7,785 nt of DNA from Acidobacteriota bacterium (GTDB lineage Bacteria > Actinomycetota > Acidimicrobiia > Spongiisociales > UBA5794): the NCBI GenBank assembly GCA_004356175.1, contig SMXV01000047.1:1-7785 (forward strand). The letters run 5' to 3'. The position numbers were made by a program, and so were the translations under genes. The notes beneath the pieces are model-generated. The model saw only the letters and a program-made list of their open reading frames with translations. It had not been told where the DNA came from and did not search any database. This document shows, piece by piece, positions 1 through 6,214 of the stretch. Positions within the stretch are counted from its first letter, which is position 1; the number at the start of each line of letters is the position of its first letter.

Positions 1-874
1 CGTCATCGAGCCTGGACACGACGGGTCGCTGCTGCGCATCAAGGGAACTGAGAAGGCAATGGCCGTGTCAACCGACGGCGACTCTCTTCGCTGCTACCTC
101 GACCCGCGAAGAGGCTCGGCGAGAATCGTTTTCGAGTCTGCCCTGAATGTCGCTGTCACGGGTGCGAAACCGTACGCGCTTGTCGACAACCTCAACTTTG
201 GCAACCCGGAGGACCCCGGAGTCATGTGGCAGTTCATTGAGAGCGTCGACGGGTTGGCATGGGCGTGTGAGGAACTCGACGTTCCCGTGGTCGGCGGCAA
301 CGTGTCGTTCTATAACCAGACCGACGGCGTCGATATCTACCCCTCCCCCGTTGTCGGCATGCTCGGTTTCTGCGAACCAATGCCTGCGCGCCCTCCTCGT
401 CTCGACAGGGCAGATGATGGGATGACCATCTGGCTCGTGGGCCAGGAGACTCAGCACGACTTTGCGGCCTCCGCGTATGATCGGATCATCAACGGAAGCC
501 TTGGCGGCCGACCCGTCGACGTCGACGGTGAGACCGCCCGAATCAGTATCAACGCTGCCGTATCGCTCGCCTACTCGATCCCCGCCCTTCACGATATTTC
601 ACTCGGCGGCCTCGCGGTGGCGCTTGCAGAGATCGCCATCAAGTCAAACGTTGGCGTACGAATCGACGACATGTCTGGCCCCGACCTCTTCGACGAAACC
701 CCTCTGCGATTCATTGCCATGTCGCACGGCAACACACTCGACACACCAGCACCCCACCACCGCATCGGCACCGTCGGCGGCACCTCCATCGACTTCGGCC
801 CATCAGGAACCATCGACCTCGAAGAAGCCGCCGACATCTGGAGAAATGCCCTCCCCCGAAGAATGAACTCCTAA
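1..874 (+). CDS. purL: Phosphoribosylformylglycinamidine synthase subunit II, 5'-truncated by window edge
   Basis: The open frame enters from the left edge (first full codon at 2) and gives the last 290 residues of PurL; the family's small form has roughly 740-770, so over half is missing. PurL converts FGAR to FGAM using ATP and ammonia supplied by PurQ, the fourth step of cytosolic de novo purine synthesis. Visible family motifs, numbered in the fragment, are RIKGT (12-16), STDGD (23-27), LNFGNPE (64-70), GGNVSFYN (98-105) and HDISLGGLA (197-205), in the order expected for the second AIRS-like half. The ATG at 60 is internal, because the conserved RIKGT block lies upstream of it. The frame is intact to TAA at 872-874 and nothing suggests decay. 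The next gene is not a purine gene; purF and purM follow it. The family assignment is very secure. Full length, N-terminal motifs and upstream neighbours cannot be seen. Confidence 0.97.
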   Translation, partial: VIEPGHDGSLLRIKGTEKAMAVSTDGDSLRCYLDPRRGSARIVFESALNVAVTGAKPYALVDNLNFGNPEDPGVMWQFIESVDGLAWACEELDVPVVGGNVSFYNQTDGVDIYPSPVVGMLGFCEPMPARPPRLDRADDGMTIWLVGQETQHDFAASAYDRIINGSLGGRPVDVDGETARISINAAVSLAYSIPALHDISLGGLAVALAEIAIKSNVGVRIDDMSGPDLFDETPLRFIAMSHGNTLDTPAPHHRIGTVGGTSIDFGPSGTIDLEEAADIWRNALPRRMNS

Positions 875-950
875 AGAAAGCCTTGGCGTTCGCCCCACCC
901 GTCAGAACGCAGCAAGCCACCAACCATGCCGGCGGCTTTGACCGCTCCCC

Positions 951-990
951 TTGGTGCGGTACCAAAATTCTTGGTGCGGTATCGTTGTTC
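951..990. repeat. Imperfect 20-bp tandem repeat with TTGGT/ACCAA half-sites
   Basis: Bases 951-970 and 971-990 match at 15 of 20 positions, with an identical 11-base start, TTGGTGCGGTA. Inside lie three alternating half-sites exactly 10 bp apart: TTGGT (951-955), ACCAA (961-965) and TTGGT (971-975). A fourth ACCAA sits further upstream at 919-923. The repeat ends 5 bp before the rhomboid start, so it would overlie the promoter. Helical-turn spacing of inverted half-sites suits a dimeric DNA-binding regulator, but plain tandem duplication by slippage explains the direct repeat equally well. The 20-bp unit is not a multiple of three, which argues against a protein repeat in an extended rhomboid N-terminus. 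No known operator was recognised. Confidence 0.55.
980..985 (+). promoter_or_regulatory. Possible -10 hexamer (TATCGT) for the rhomboid gene
   Basis: TATCGT fits the actinobacterial TANNNT -10 pattern and ends 9 nt before the ATG at 995. No Shine-Dalgarno sequence precedes that ATG, so transcription could begin within a few bases of the start codon. No convincing -35 element is present. The hexamer lies inside the second copy of the 20-bp repeat. This is inference from pattern alone. Confidence 0.35.
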
Positions 991-994
991 GCCT

Positions 995-1831
995 ATGACT
1001 GAGCGAATTGCGCCAACCTGCTATCGGCACCCTGACCGCACCACCGGATTGAGTTGTTCATCATGCGAGAAACCAATTTGTGTTGAGTGTTCTCACGACA
1101 CGTCTGTGGGTCAGAAATGCGCGGAGTGTGCACGACCAAAGGGACGGGCACGTGTCATCACCGCACGACAGGCGCTTGGCAGACCTTCGTTCCAGACAGC
1201 GCCGGTCACGTTCACGATCATGGCAATCACCGGGGCAATATTCGTCGTCGGATATCTCTCTCCCGAAGCAAACCAGTGGCTTCTCAAGACGTTTGCCCAG
1301 GCGAACTGGCTCGTTGAAGCCGGCCAGTGGTGGCGTGTCTTCACCGTCGCGCTTCTCCACGGCGGATTCATGCACATAGCGTTCAATATGTATGCGCTGT
1401 ACCTCTTCGGTCCTCGTCTCGAGCGACAGGTCGGCGGACCAGCATTCGCCGCCCTGTATGTTGCTGCCGCGGGAGCTGGAGGAACGCTGTCCTATCTCTT
1501 TGGTCCAGTAGACCAGGTGTCGGTTGGCGCGTCGGGTGCGATCTTCGGGCTCCTGGGTGCATGGACATTTGTTGCATGGAAGATGCGGAACACACCGGGC
1601 GGTCGCGAGATGTTCAACCAGCTTGGGGTTCTGCTTGCAATCAACCTTGCTCTCCCCCTATTCGTCGCAGGCATCGACTGGCGGGCGCACGTCGGGGGTC
1701 TGGCAAGCGGCATCCTCATCGCATGGTTGTGGTCCCTATTCGCGGTTGGGCGCCCGAACGCGAAGACTATTCGGACGGTCATCGGGTCGGGGGTTGCTGT
1801 CGCGGCAGCGCTCATAACGATGACGTTTTGA
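995..1831 (+). CDS. Rhomboid family intramembrane serine protease with N-terminal zinc-binding domain
   Basis: This encodes a 278-residue membrane protein. Residues 9-45 carry a Cys/His cluster (C9, H12, C21, C24, C29, C32, H34, C42, C45) resembling a B-box type zinc finger. Residues 70-265 form a rhomboid domain of about six membrane segments. Its hallmarks are WWR (112-114), H127 and N131 of the HxxxN oxyanion motif, the nucleophile S180 in GASG, and H232 in AHVGG as catalytic partner. All catalytic residues are present, so an active protease cleaving transmembrane substrates is expected; the substrate is unknown. The zinc module would lie in the cytosol before the first helix. I chose ATG 995 over the in-frame ATG at 926, because the extra 23 residues precede the conserved domain and run through a non-triplet DNA repeat. 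The gene sits between purL and purF without an obvious functional link. Family certain, start fairly sure. Confidence 0.93.
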   Translation: MTERIAPTCYRHPDRTTGLSCSSCEKPICVECSHDTSVGQKCAECARPKGRARVITARQALGRPSFQTAPVTFTIMAITGAIFVVGYLSPEANQWLLKTFAQANWLVEAGQWWRVFTVALLHGGFMHIAFNMYALYLFGPRLERQVGGPAFAALYVAAAGAGGTLSYLFGPVDQVSVGASGAIFGLLGAWTFVAWKMRNTPGGREMFNQLGVLLAINLALPLFVAGIDWRAHVGGLASGILIAWLWSLFAVGRPNAKTIRTVIGSGVAVAAALITMTF

Positions 1832-1870
1832 GACCTGTGGCCAGTACGACGCAGCCAGCCCGGGCGCGAG

Positions 1871-1876
1871 TACACT
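1871..1876 (+). promoter_or_regulatory. Likely -10 hexamer (TACACT) of a leaderless purF promoter
   Basis: TACACT matches the TANNNT -10 pattern and ends 7 nt before the GTG at 1884. That is about where transcription should start, so the purF-purM message may begin at its own start codon. There is no Shine-Dalgarno sequence before the GTG, which agrees. No good -35 was found at 16-19 bp. The same hexamer recurs upstream of the DUF4389 gene. Confidence 0.5.
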
Positions 1877-1883
1877 CGGTTCC

Positions 1884-3311
1884 GTGAACGAGTCACCACT
1901 CGAAGATCCAACCCTTGACCACCGCCCCGGCGAAGCATGCGGTGTGTTCGGGGTCTCTGGGACAGACATCGACGCCGCACGGCTCACCTACTTCGGGCTC
2001 TTCGCGCTCCAACATCGCGGTCAGGAGAGCGCAGGCATCTCCGTGAGCGACGGCGAGAACATCACGGTCTACAAGGACCTAGGGCTCGTGGCACAGGTGT
2101 TCAACGAAGGAGTCCTCGCCGGTTTGCCCGGGAATCTTGCAATCGGTCACACCCGCTATTCAACAACCGGATCGAACTCCTGGGAGAACTCGCAACCGGT
2201 GTTCCGTCACTTCGGCTGGAACGCAATCGCGCTTGCTCACAACGGCAATCTCACCAACACCGCTGACCTCGCGTCTGAGATCGGACCGCTGGCCGCAACC
2301 ACGGACTCCGAGTTGATGACTGAATCAATCGCTCACCTCATGGCGGAGGAAGGCATCTCACTCCCTGATGCGCTGTCGCGTGCACTGCCACAGTTCGAAG
2401 GCGCATTCACGCTCACTGTGATGGATACAACAACGCTGGTCGGCGTCCGCGATCGCTACGGCTTCCGGCCGCTCTGTCTCGGAGAACTTGACGGCAACTG
2501 GGTCATTGCCAGTGAGACCGCTGCGCTCGACATCCTCGGTGCCACCTTCGTGCGGCAAATCGCGCCAGGTGAGATGGTCTCGATCCTTGACGGTGAAATT
2601 ACAAGTCACTGGCCCTTCGAGCCAGCCGAATCTCGATTGTGTGTCTTTGAGTTCGTGTACTTCGCCAGGCCCGACTCAATATTGGACGGCCAGACGATTC
2701 ACATGGCCAGACAGCGGATGGGCCGCAGCCTTGCGGTGCAAGCACCGACCGAAGCCGACATCGTTGTCCCTGTGCCCGAGTCAGGCATCCCAGCCGCACA
2801 GGGATATTCCGATACGTCAGGAATCCCGTACGTCGATGGCCTTATGAAGAACCGCTACGTGGGGAGAACCTTCATCGAACCAGCCCAGGCAATGCGTGAC
2901 CGAGGCGTACGCATGAAACTGAATGCCATGAGAGGAGTGATTGAAGGGCAACGCGTCGTTCTCGTTGATGACTCCATCGTGCGAGGATCAACGACGAAAC
3001 AACTCGTTGCAATGGTGCGCGAAGCAGGGGCCACCGAAGTCCACCTTCGCATCTCGTCGCCGCCCTATCGCTGGCCGTGTTTCTACGGCATGGACACCGG
3101 CGACCGCTCAACGCTGCTGGCGGCTGACCGCACCGTCGACGAAATCGCTAAGCACCTTGGAGCCGACTCGCTCGTGTATCTTGACCTCGACAACCTGCTC
3201 GAGGCCACCGGCAGGAAGCCAGACATGTTCTGCACAGCGTGCCTGTCTGGCAACTATCCGACTGAGGTCCCCATCACAGACGGCAAGTTTCTACTCGAAA
3301 GGTCGACATGA
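1884..3311 (+). CDS. purF: Amidophosphoribosyltransferase
   Basis: PurF makes 5-phosphoribosylamine from PRPP and glutamine, the committed step of purine synthesis, in the cytosol. The 475-residue product starts at GTG. An 18-residue propeptide precedes C19 in the EACGVFG motif, and self-cleavage should expose C19 as the N-terminal nucleophile of the glutaminase domain (about 19-250). The phosphoribosyltransferase domain follows, with the PRPP loop VVLVDDSIVRGST at 358-370. Cysteines at 253, 399, 450 and 453 (the last two as CTAC) match the four ligands of the [4Fe-4S] cluster in Bacillus-type PurF, so an iron-sulfur, processed enzyme is expected. Family members of this type are usually feedback-inhibited by purine nucleotides. 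The last codons overlap the purM start (ATGA), so the two should be co-transcribed and coupled. The start is supported by the propeptide and the -10 hexamer 7 nt upstream. Confidence 0.97.
   Translation: MNESPLEDPTLDHRPGEACGVFGVSGTDIDAARLTYFGLFALQHRGQESAGISVSDGENITVYKDLGLVAQVFNEGVLAGLPGNLAIGHTRYSTTGSNSWENSQPVFRHFGWNAIALAHNGNLTNTADLASEIGPLAATTDSELMTESIAHLMAEEGISLPDALSRALPQFEGAFTLTVMDTTTLVGVRDRYGFRPLCLGELDGNWVIASETAALDILGATFVRQIAPGEMVSILDGEITSHWPFEPAESRLCVFEFVYFARPDSILDGQTIHMARQRMGRSLAVQAPTEADIVVPVPESGIPAAQGYSDTSGIPYVDGLMKNRYVGRTFIEPAQAMRDRGVRMKLNAMRGVIEGQRVVLVDDSIVRGSTTKQLVAMVREAGATEVHLRISSPPYRWPCFYGMDTGDRSTLLAADRTVDEIAKHLGADSLVYLDLDNLLEATGRKPDMFCTACLSGNYPTEVPITDGKFLLERST
3297..3302 (+). promoter_or_regulatory. 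Ribosome binding site of purM (GAAAGG)
   Basis: GAAAGG lies inside the end of purF, 5 nt before the purM ATG at 3308. With the 4-base ATGA overlap of stop and start, it fixes the purM start and points to translational coupling. Confidence 0.7.
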
Positions 3312-4324
3312 CGAGCTACGAGGACGCGGGGGTAAACCTCGATGCGGCGGTCGAGCTTGTCGAGCGCATTGAATGGCGCGTCACATCAACGTGGACAGAG
3401 GATGTCATCGGAAGTTTCGGCGGTTTCGCGGCAGGTATCCAAATCCCTGCCGGATTCCAGTTTCCTGTCCTGATGATGGCCACGGACGGCGTCGGTACGA
3501 AGGTCGAGATCGCAAGACAAGCCGACATGCTCGAAGGTCTCGGATACGACGCACTTGCAATGGTGGCGGACGACCTCGCCGCAGCCGGAGCCCAACCTAT
3601 TGCTATGACGGACTACATCGCGACCGGCCGAATCGATGTAGACCGAATCGAGATCATCATTGAGTCACTCACCGATGCCTGCAGCGAAGCCGACATCGCC
3701 CTTCTTGGTGGTGAGACGGCAGAACATCCTGGGGTGATGCCTCCTGACCAGTTCGATCTTTCGGCAACAGCCCTTGGTGTTGTTGAGCTAGGGGAGGAAA
3801 TCGACACGACGCTTGTCACCCCGGGAGACGTCATCGTCGGTGTGAAGTCACCCAACCTGCGATCAAACGGGTTCAGCCTCGTGCGGTCAGTCGTGGCCAA
3901 ATCGCTTCCGCTCGACAGCACCTTCCCTGACACCGAGCAAACCGTGGCTGAGGTTCTCCTTGAGCCGAGCATCGTGTACGCCCCCGCAGTTGTGAACCTC
4001 CTCGCACGGGTCCGCCCTCACGGACTCGCACACACCACGGGTGGAGGGCTGCCCGGAAACGTGATTCGGGTGCTACCCGAGGGAACACGCGCAGTCATAG
4101 AACGGTCGAAGTGGGACGTGCCCCACGTATTCGACGTGATCCAGAAATTGGGTGATGTCGCCCTTGGCGACATGTTCCGCACCTTCAATATGGGAATCGG
4201 CTACACATGTGTGGTAGCTGAAGGCGATGTCGACGCCACCACGGAGGCATTCGAGTCCTTCGAGGTCGATGCCTGCGTCATAGGCCGAATAGTCGAAGGC
4301 GATCGCGGAGTCGAACTGCTCTGA
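3308..4324 (+). CDS. purM: Phosphoribosylformylglycinamidine cyclo-ligase (AIR synthetase)
   Basis: PurM closes FGAM to AIR with ATP, the step that follows PurL. At 338 residues it is close to the family's usual length of about 340-350. Family blocks are visible in order: YEDAGVN (4-10), SFGGFA (36-41), ATDGVGTK (58-65), ADDLAAAGAQP (87-97), TDYIATGR (101-108), GGETAEHPG (134-142), RSNGFSLVR (185-193), HTTGGGLPGN (242-251) and FNMGIG (293-298). The loop after GGETAE reads HPGVMPPDQFDLS instead of the MPGMY form of Escherichia coli; I take this as an ordinary lineage variant. The ATG overlaps the purF stop and has a good binding site inside purF. No hairpin terminator follows; the next gene starts 60 bp on. 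Identification is very secure. Confidence 0.97.
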   Translation: MTSYEDAGVNLDAAVELVERIEWRVTSTWTEDVIGSFGGFAAGIQIPAGFQFPVLMMATDGVGTKVEIARQADMLEGLGYDALAMVADDLAAAGAQPIAMTDYIATGRIDVDRIEIIIESLTDACSEADIALLGGETAEHPGVMPPDQFDLSATALGVVELGEEIDTTLVTPGDVIVGVKSPNLRSNGFSLVRSVVAKSLPLDSTFPDTEQTVAEVLLEPSIVYAPAVVNLLARVRPHGLAHTTGGGLPGNVIRVLPEGTRAVIERSKWDVPHVFDVIQKLGDVALGDMFRTFNMGIGYTCVVAEGDVDATTEAFESFEVDACVIGRIVEGDRGVELL

Positions 4325-4355
4325 GAATTCAGCCGGACGAATGCAACGCAGTCGA

Positions 4356-4361
4356 TACACT
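4356..4361 (+). promoter_or_regulatory. Possible -10 hexamer (TACACT) for the DUF4389 gene
   Basis: TACACT in the purM-DUF4389 gap is identical to the hexamer before purF, but sits 23 nt before the ATG at 4385, implying a leader of roughly 15-18 nt. No convincing -35 is seen. If real, the DUF4389 gene has its own promoter besides any read-through from purM. Confidence 0.3.
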
Positions 4362-4384
4362 ACGCGTTCCCCTGCGAGACGGAT

Positions 4385-4996
4385 ATGAGAGAGACCCCAT
4401 ACCCGATTGATTTCACGGTTCCCGTTGATGATGAGTCGCGGAGCCGCGGGCTTGCGGCGCTCGGGGTTGTGTTGTTCCTCAAGACGGTGCTACTGATTCC
4501 ACATCTCTTTACATTGCTCGCATATTTCATTGCGGTGCAGTTCATCGTGTGGATTGGGTTCTGGTACGTACTGATCACCGGTACCAAACCGCCATGGATC
4601 GACACGTTTTCGACGATATACCTGCGCTGGACAGCCAGGGTCTACGCCTGGTTCACGAGTACGACCGATACCTACCCCACCTTTGGAACCGATGACCTCC
4701 ACCCAGCTCAGATCACCATCACGCCCGCGACTGAGCCGCAAAGCCGGCTGCTGGCGTTTGCTGGAGTTATCCTGGTCCGTACGCTGCTTGCCCTGCCGCA
4801 TCTGTTCATCCTGGCGTGGCTGACGCTGGGAACCCTCGCCGCAGCATGGTTCGGCTACGTCATGATTCTCATCAACGGCGTGCTACCGCTCGGTCTCCAT
4901 ATCTACTTCGTGGGTTTCGAAAGGTGGTCTGCACGTACCTGGGCGTACATCGCGGGGATCACCGATGAGTACCCGCCGTTTCGATTCAGTGCGTAG
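4385..4996 (+). CDS. DUF4389 family membrane protein, two tandem repeats
   Basis: The 203-residue protein has two copies of the DUF4389 pattern. Copy one spans about 8-101 and copy two about 111-200. Each begins with a short polar strand (IDFTVPVDD; ITITPATEP) and continues into hydrophobic helices holding LKTVLLIPHL (32-41) and VRTLLALPHL (131-140). Each ends in a matching block: LRWTARVYAWFTSTTDTYPTF at 80-100 (key residues R, W, A, R, Y, TD, YP) and ERWSARTWAYIAGITDEYPPF at 179-199. Four membrane segments are likely, at about 23-48, 49-66, 121-141 and 142-164. The family's function is unknown, and I see no catalytic residues and no signal peptide. The gene follows purM in the same direction after 60 bp and faces the DUF4349 gene tail to tail. 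The family call rests on the recurring IPHL and RW.AR...TD.YPPF motifs. Confidence 0.85.
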   Translation: MRETPYPIDFTVPVDDESRSRGLAALGVVLFLKTVLLIPHLFTLLAYFIAVQFIVWIGFWYVLITGTKPPWIDTFSTIYLRWTARVYAWFTSTTDTYPTFGTDDLHPAQITITPATEPQSRLLAFAGVILVRTLLALPHLFILAWLTLGTLAAAWFGYVMILINGVLPLGLHIYFVGFERWSARTWAYIAGITDEYPPFRFSA

Positions 4997-5016
4997 CAAC
5001 ACTCGTGTGAAAGCGG

Positions 5017-5050
5017 TGGTCGGCGGCCGCACTCCCGCAGACACCGACCA
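5017..5050. terminator. Weak possible bidirectional hairpin between convergent genes
   Basis: TGGTCGG (5017-5023) can pair with CCGACCA (5044-5050) around a 20-nt loop that holds the palindrome GCGGCCGC (5023-5030, sharing one base with the stem). It lies in the 68-bp gap between two genes ending toward each other, where a shared terminator would be expected. There is no T-run on either side, so termination activity is doubtful. Confidence 0.25.
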
Positions 5051-5064
5051 GTGCGCCAGTCAGT

Positions 5065-6021
5065 TCATGAATCTTCTGGCTCGTCCTTGGGACGGCTCCT
5101 GCTGACAATCAAACGAACAATTGCGTACACAATCAGCCCAACCGCCGCTATCGGAATGACCACAGCGGTCGCGACAATCAAGAAAGCCACCGTGGAGAGC
5201 AACACCTCACCAGCCTGGTCGAATGCTTCAGCGATTGGGCCTGACTCGGTTGATGCCGGTTCGATGACCGTGTCGGGAACCTCAGTCAGGCCGACGGTCA
5301 GCGTCGCAAAGTTCGTACGGCTGTCGCGGTAGCGCAGCCTGCCTTCAATTTGCTCGATATTCAGCAACACATCCTGCATCCGGGTCTGAATCAGAATCAG
5401 GTCCTCAACGGAAGTCGCTTCTTCAAGCAACCTCAGGTAGAACTGCTCCTGCGTGCGCCAGTAGTCGAGGCGACCTTCGAGATCAACGTATTCCTCGGTG
5501 ACGTCCTGGCTCGATAGCGATGCTGAGACAGGCTCTCCCATACGTTCGACGCGCCCGACAGCTTCGTCGAAACGGTCGGTCGGAATCCGCATGGTGTACC
5601 AACCCACCGCATACCGACTGTCGTAGAACTGCTCGATGTGCGTCTCGCCTGAAGCGATGTATCCGCCGAGGTCGGCGGCGATTGTCCTCAACTCCGCAGT
5701 CTTCGACCCGAATGTGCCTTCATCGATGCGAATGTCGAGACGGCCTTCTCTGATGATCTTCGCATCGAAAGTGCTCGCCCGTGCGGCCTCGAACACGACG
5801 GTTCCGTCCTCCAGTACTACAGGAACGGACTCCACACCTGCAGAACCGGCAATAACGTCTCCCCCGTCTTCGTATAGGGACTGGTCAGGATCGTCTGGTC
5901 CGTACGTTGTGTCAACGGAACTGTCGCTTGAGCTACATGCGGCCGTCACAAGGATAATCCCGACGAAACCCACGACCACCCGTGTGACAGTTGTCTCTTT
6001 CAGCGTGGCTAGCAATGCCAT
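5065..6021 (-). CDS. DUF4349 domain lipoprotein with C-terminal membrane helix
   Basis: This is a 318-residue envelope protein of unknown function. The N-terminus has K8 and R14, a hydrophobic stretch at 15-28, and a lipobox-like LVTAAC with C29 as the probable lipidated residue; T at -3 is a tolerated but less usual choice. An acidic, low-complexity linker (30-60) follows. The DUF4349 domain runs from about 88 to 307: an ISSxG-like segment (LGGYIASGETH, 118-128), TMRIPTDRFDEAV (143-155), the signature SSQDVTEEYVDLEGRL (170-185), and a probable coiled coil to about 230 ending in IEGRLRYRDSR. A long hydrophobic helix (about 276-306) and a short charged tail close the protein. Lipid anchor plus C-terminal helix suggests two attachment points on the same membrane with the domain outside. 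The start is fixed by AGGGAG 6 nt upstream. Convergent with the DUF4389 gene; no functional partner is evident. Confidence 0.88.
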   Translation of the reverse strand: MALLATLKETTVTRVVVGFVGIILVTAACSSSDSSVDTTYGPDDPDQSLYEDGGDVIAGSAGVESVPVVLEDGTVVFEAARASTFDAKIIREGRLDIRIDEGTFGSKTAELRTIAADLGGYIASGETHIEQFYDSRYAVGWYTMRIPTDRFDEAVGRVERMGEPVSASLSSQDVTEEYVDLEGRLDYWRTQEQFYLRLLEEATSVEDLILIQTRMQDVLLNIEQIEGRLRYRDSRTNFATLTVGLTEVPDTVIEPASTESGPIAEAFDQAGEVLLSTVAFLIVATAVVIPIAAVGLIVYAIVRLIVSRSRPKDEPEDS

Positions 6022-6027
6022 TTCTCT

Positions 6028-6033
6028 CTCCCT
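6028..6033 (-). promoter_or_regulatory. Ribosome binding site of the DUF4349 gene (AGGGAG)
   Basis: Read on the minus strand, AGGGAG is followed by a 6-nt spacer and the ATG whose complement is at 6019-6021. It is the strongest Shine-Dalgarno sequence in the window together with that of the aminotransferase, and it decides this start. Confidence 0.7.
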
Positions 6034-6097
6034 CTGCCATGACGACTCCCACGTCGACTGGAGCTATGACGACCACCCCCAACCATTCGGTTCCCGT

Positions 6098-6190
6098 GTC
6101 CCACCTTCAGGGGGACAAGCGAGTCTTCGAGCTGGGGGTCCGCGAGCCCCCTCAGTCGCTTCGCTCTTGTGTCCCCCCTAAAGGTGGGAC
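6098..6190. repeat. 93-bp imperfect palindrome, possible MITE or REP-like element
   Basis: Perfect 10-bp terminal inverted repeats, GTCCCACCTT (6098-6107) and AAGGTGGGAC (6181-6190), bound the element. After one mismatch the pairing continues: AGGGGG (6109-6114) with CCCCCT (6174-6179), then AC with GT across a one-base bulge. A second, inner stem is formed by CT and GGGGG (6132-6138) with CCCCC and AG (6147-6151, 6154-6155), with a two-base bulge. The remaining arms (AAGCGAG; CGCTTCGCTCTT) pair only partly. It fills the gap between two divergent genes, outside both, and its right arm reaches the expected -35 region of the isomerase gene. It encodes no protein. Clean terminal repeats suggest a small non-autonomous mobile or palindromic repeat element; a structured regulatory RNA or a terminator is the alternative. 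No target-site duplication beyond a GT dinucleotide is seen. Confidence 0.65.
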
Positions 6191-6201
6191 GTGTTGCGGG
6201 G

Positions 6202-6207
6202 TATTGT
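6202..6207 (+). promoter_or_regulatory. Likely -10 hexamer (TATTGT) of the isomerase gene
   Basis: TATTGT fits TANNNT and ends 7 nt before the ATG at 6215, the same spacing as at purF, so this gene may also be leaderless. A purine-rich GGTGGG just before the ATG could alternatively act as a weak ribosome binding site. The -35 position 17-18 bp upstream falls at the right arm of the 93-bp palindrome and shows no clear consensus. Confidence 0.4.
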
Positions 6208-6214
6208 GGTGGGT

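Noticed and set aside
68..592. 174-codon open frame on the minus strand opposite purL
   Set aside because: It lies wholly inside a conserved purL reading frame, shows no family motif and is an expected antisense shadow in high-GC DNA.
877..939. AAAGCC / GGCTTT as a purL terminator, and the tight GGCG-TT-CGCC pairing
   Set aside because: The first pair is only 6 bp across a 51-nt gap, and the second has an impossible two-base loop; no T-run follows either.
926..994. In-frame N-terminal extension of the rhomboid from ATG 926
   Set aside because: The added residues precede the conserved Cys/His domain, lie over a 20-bp repeat that is not a multiple of three, and have no ribosome binding site.
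1492..1980. 162-codon minus-strand frame across the rhomboid-purF junction
   Set aside because: Arg/Pro-rich composition, no recognisable domain, and it overlaps two secure genes.
5023..5030. GCGGCCGC palindrome as a functional site
   Set aside because: An 8-bp GC palindrome is readily expected by chance in this base composition; noted only as part of the weak convergent hairpin.
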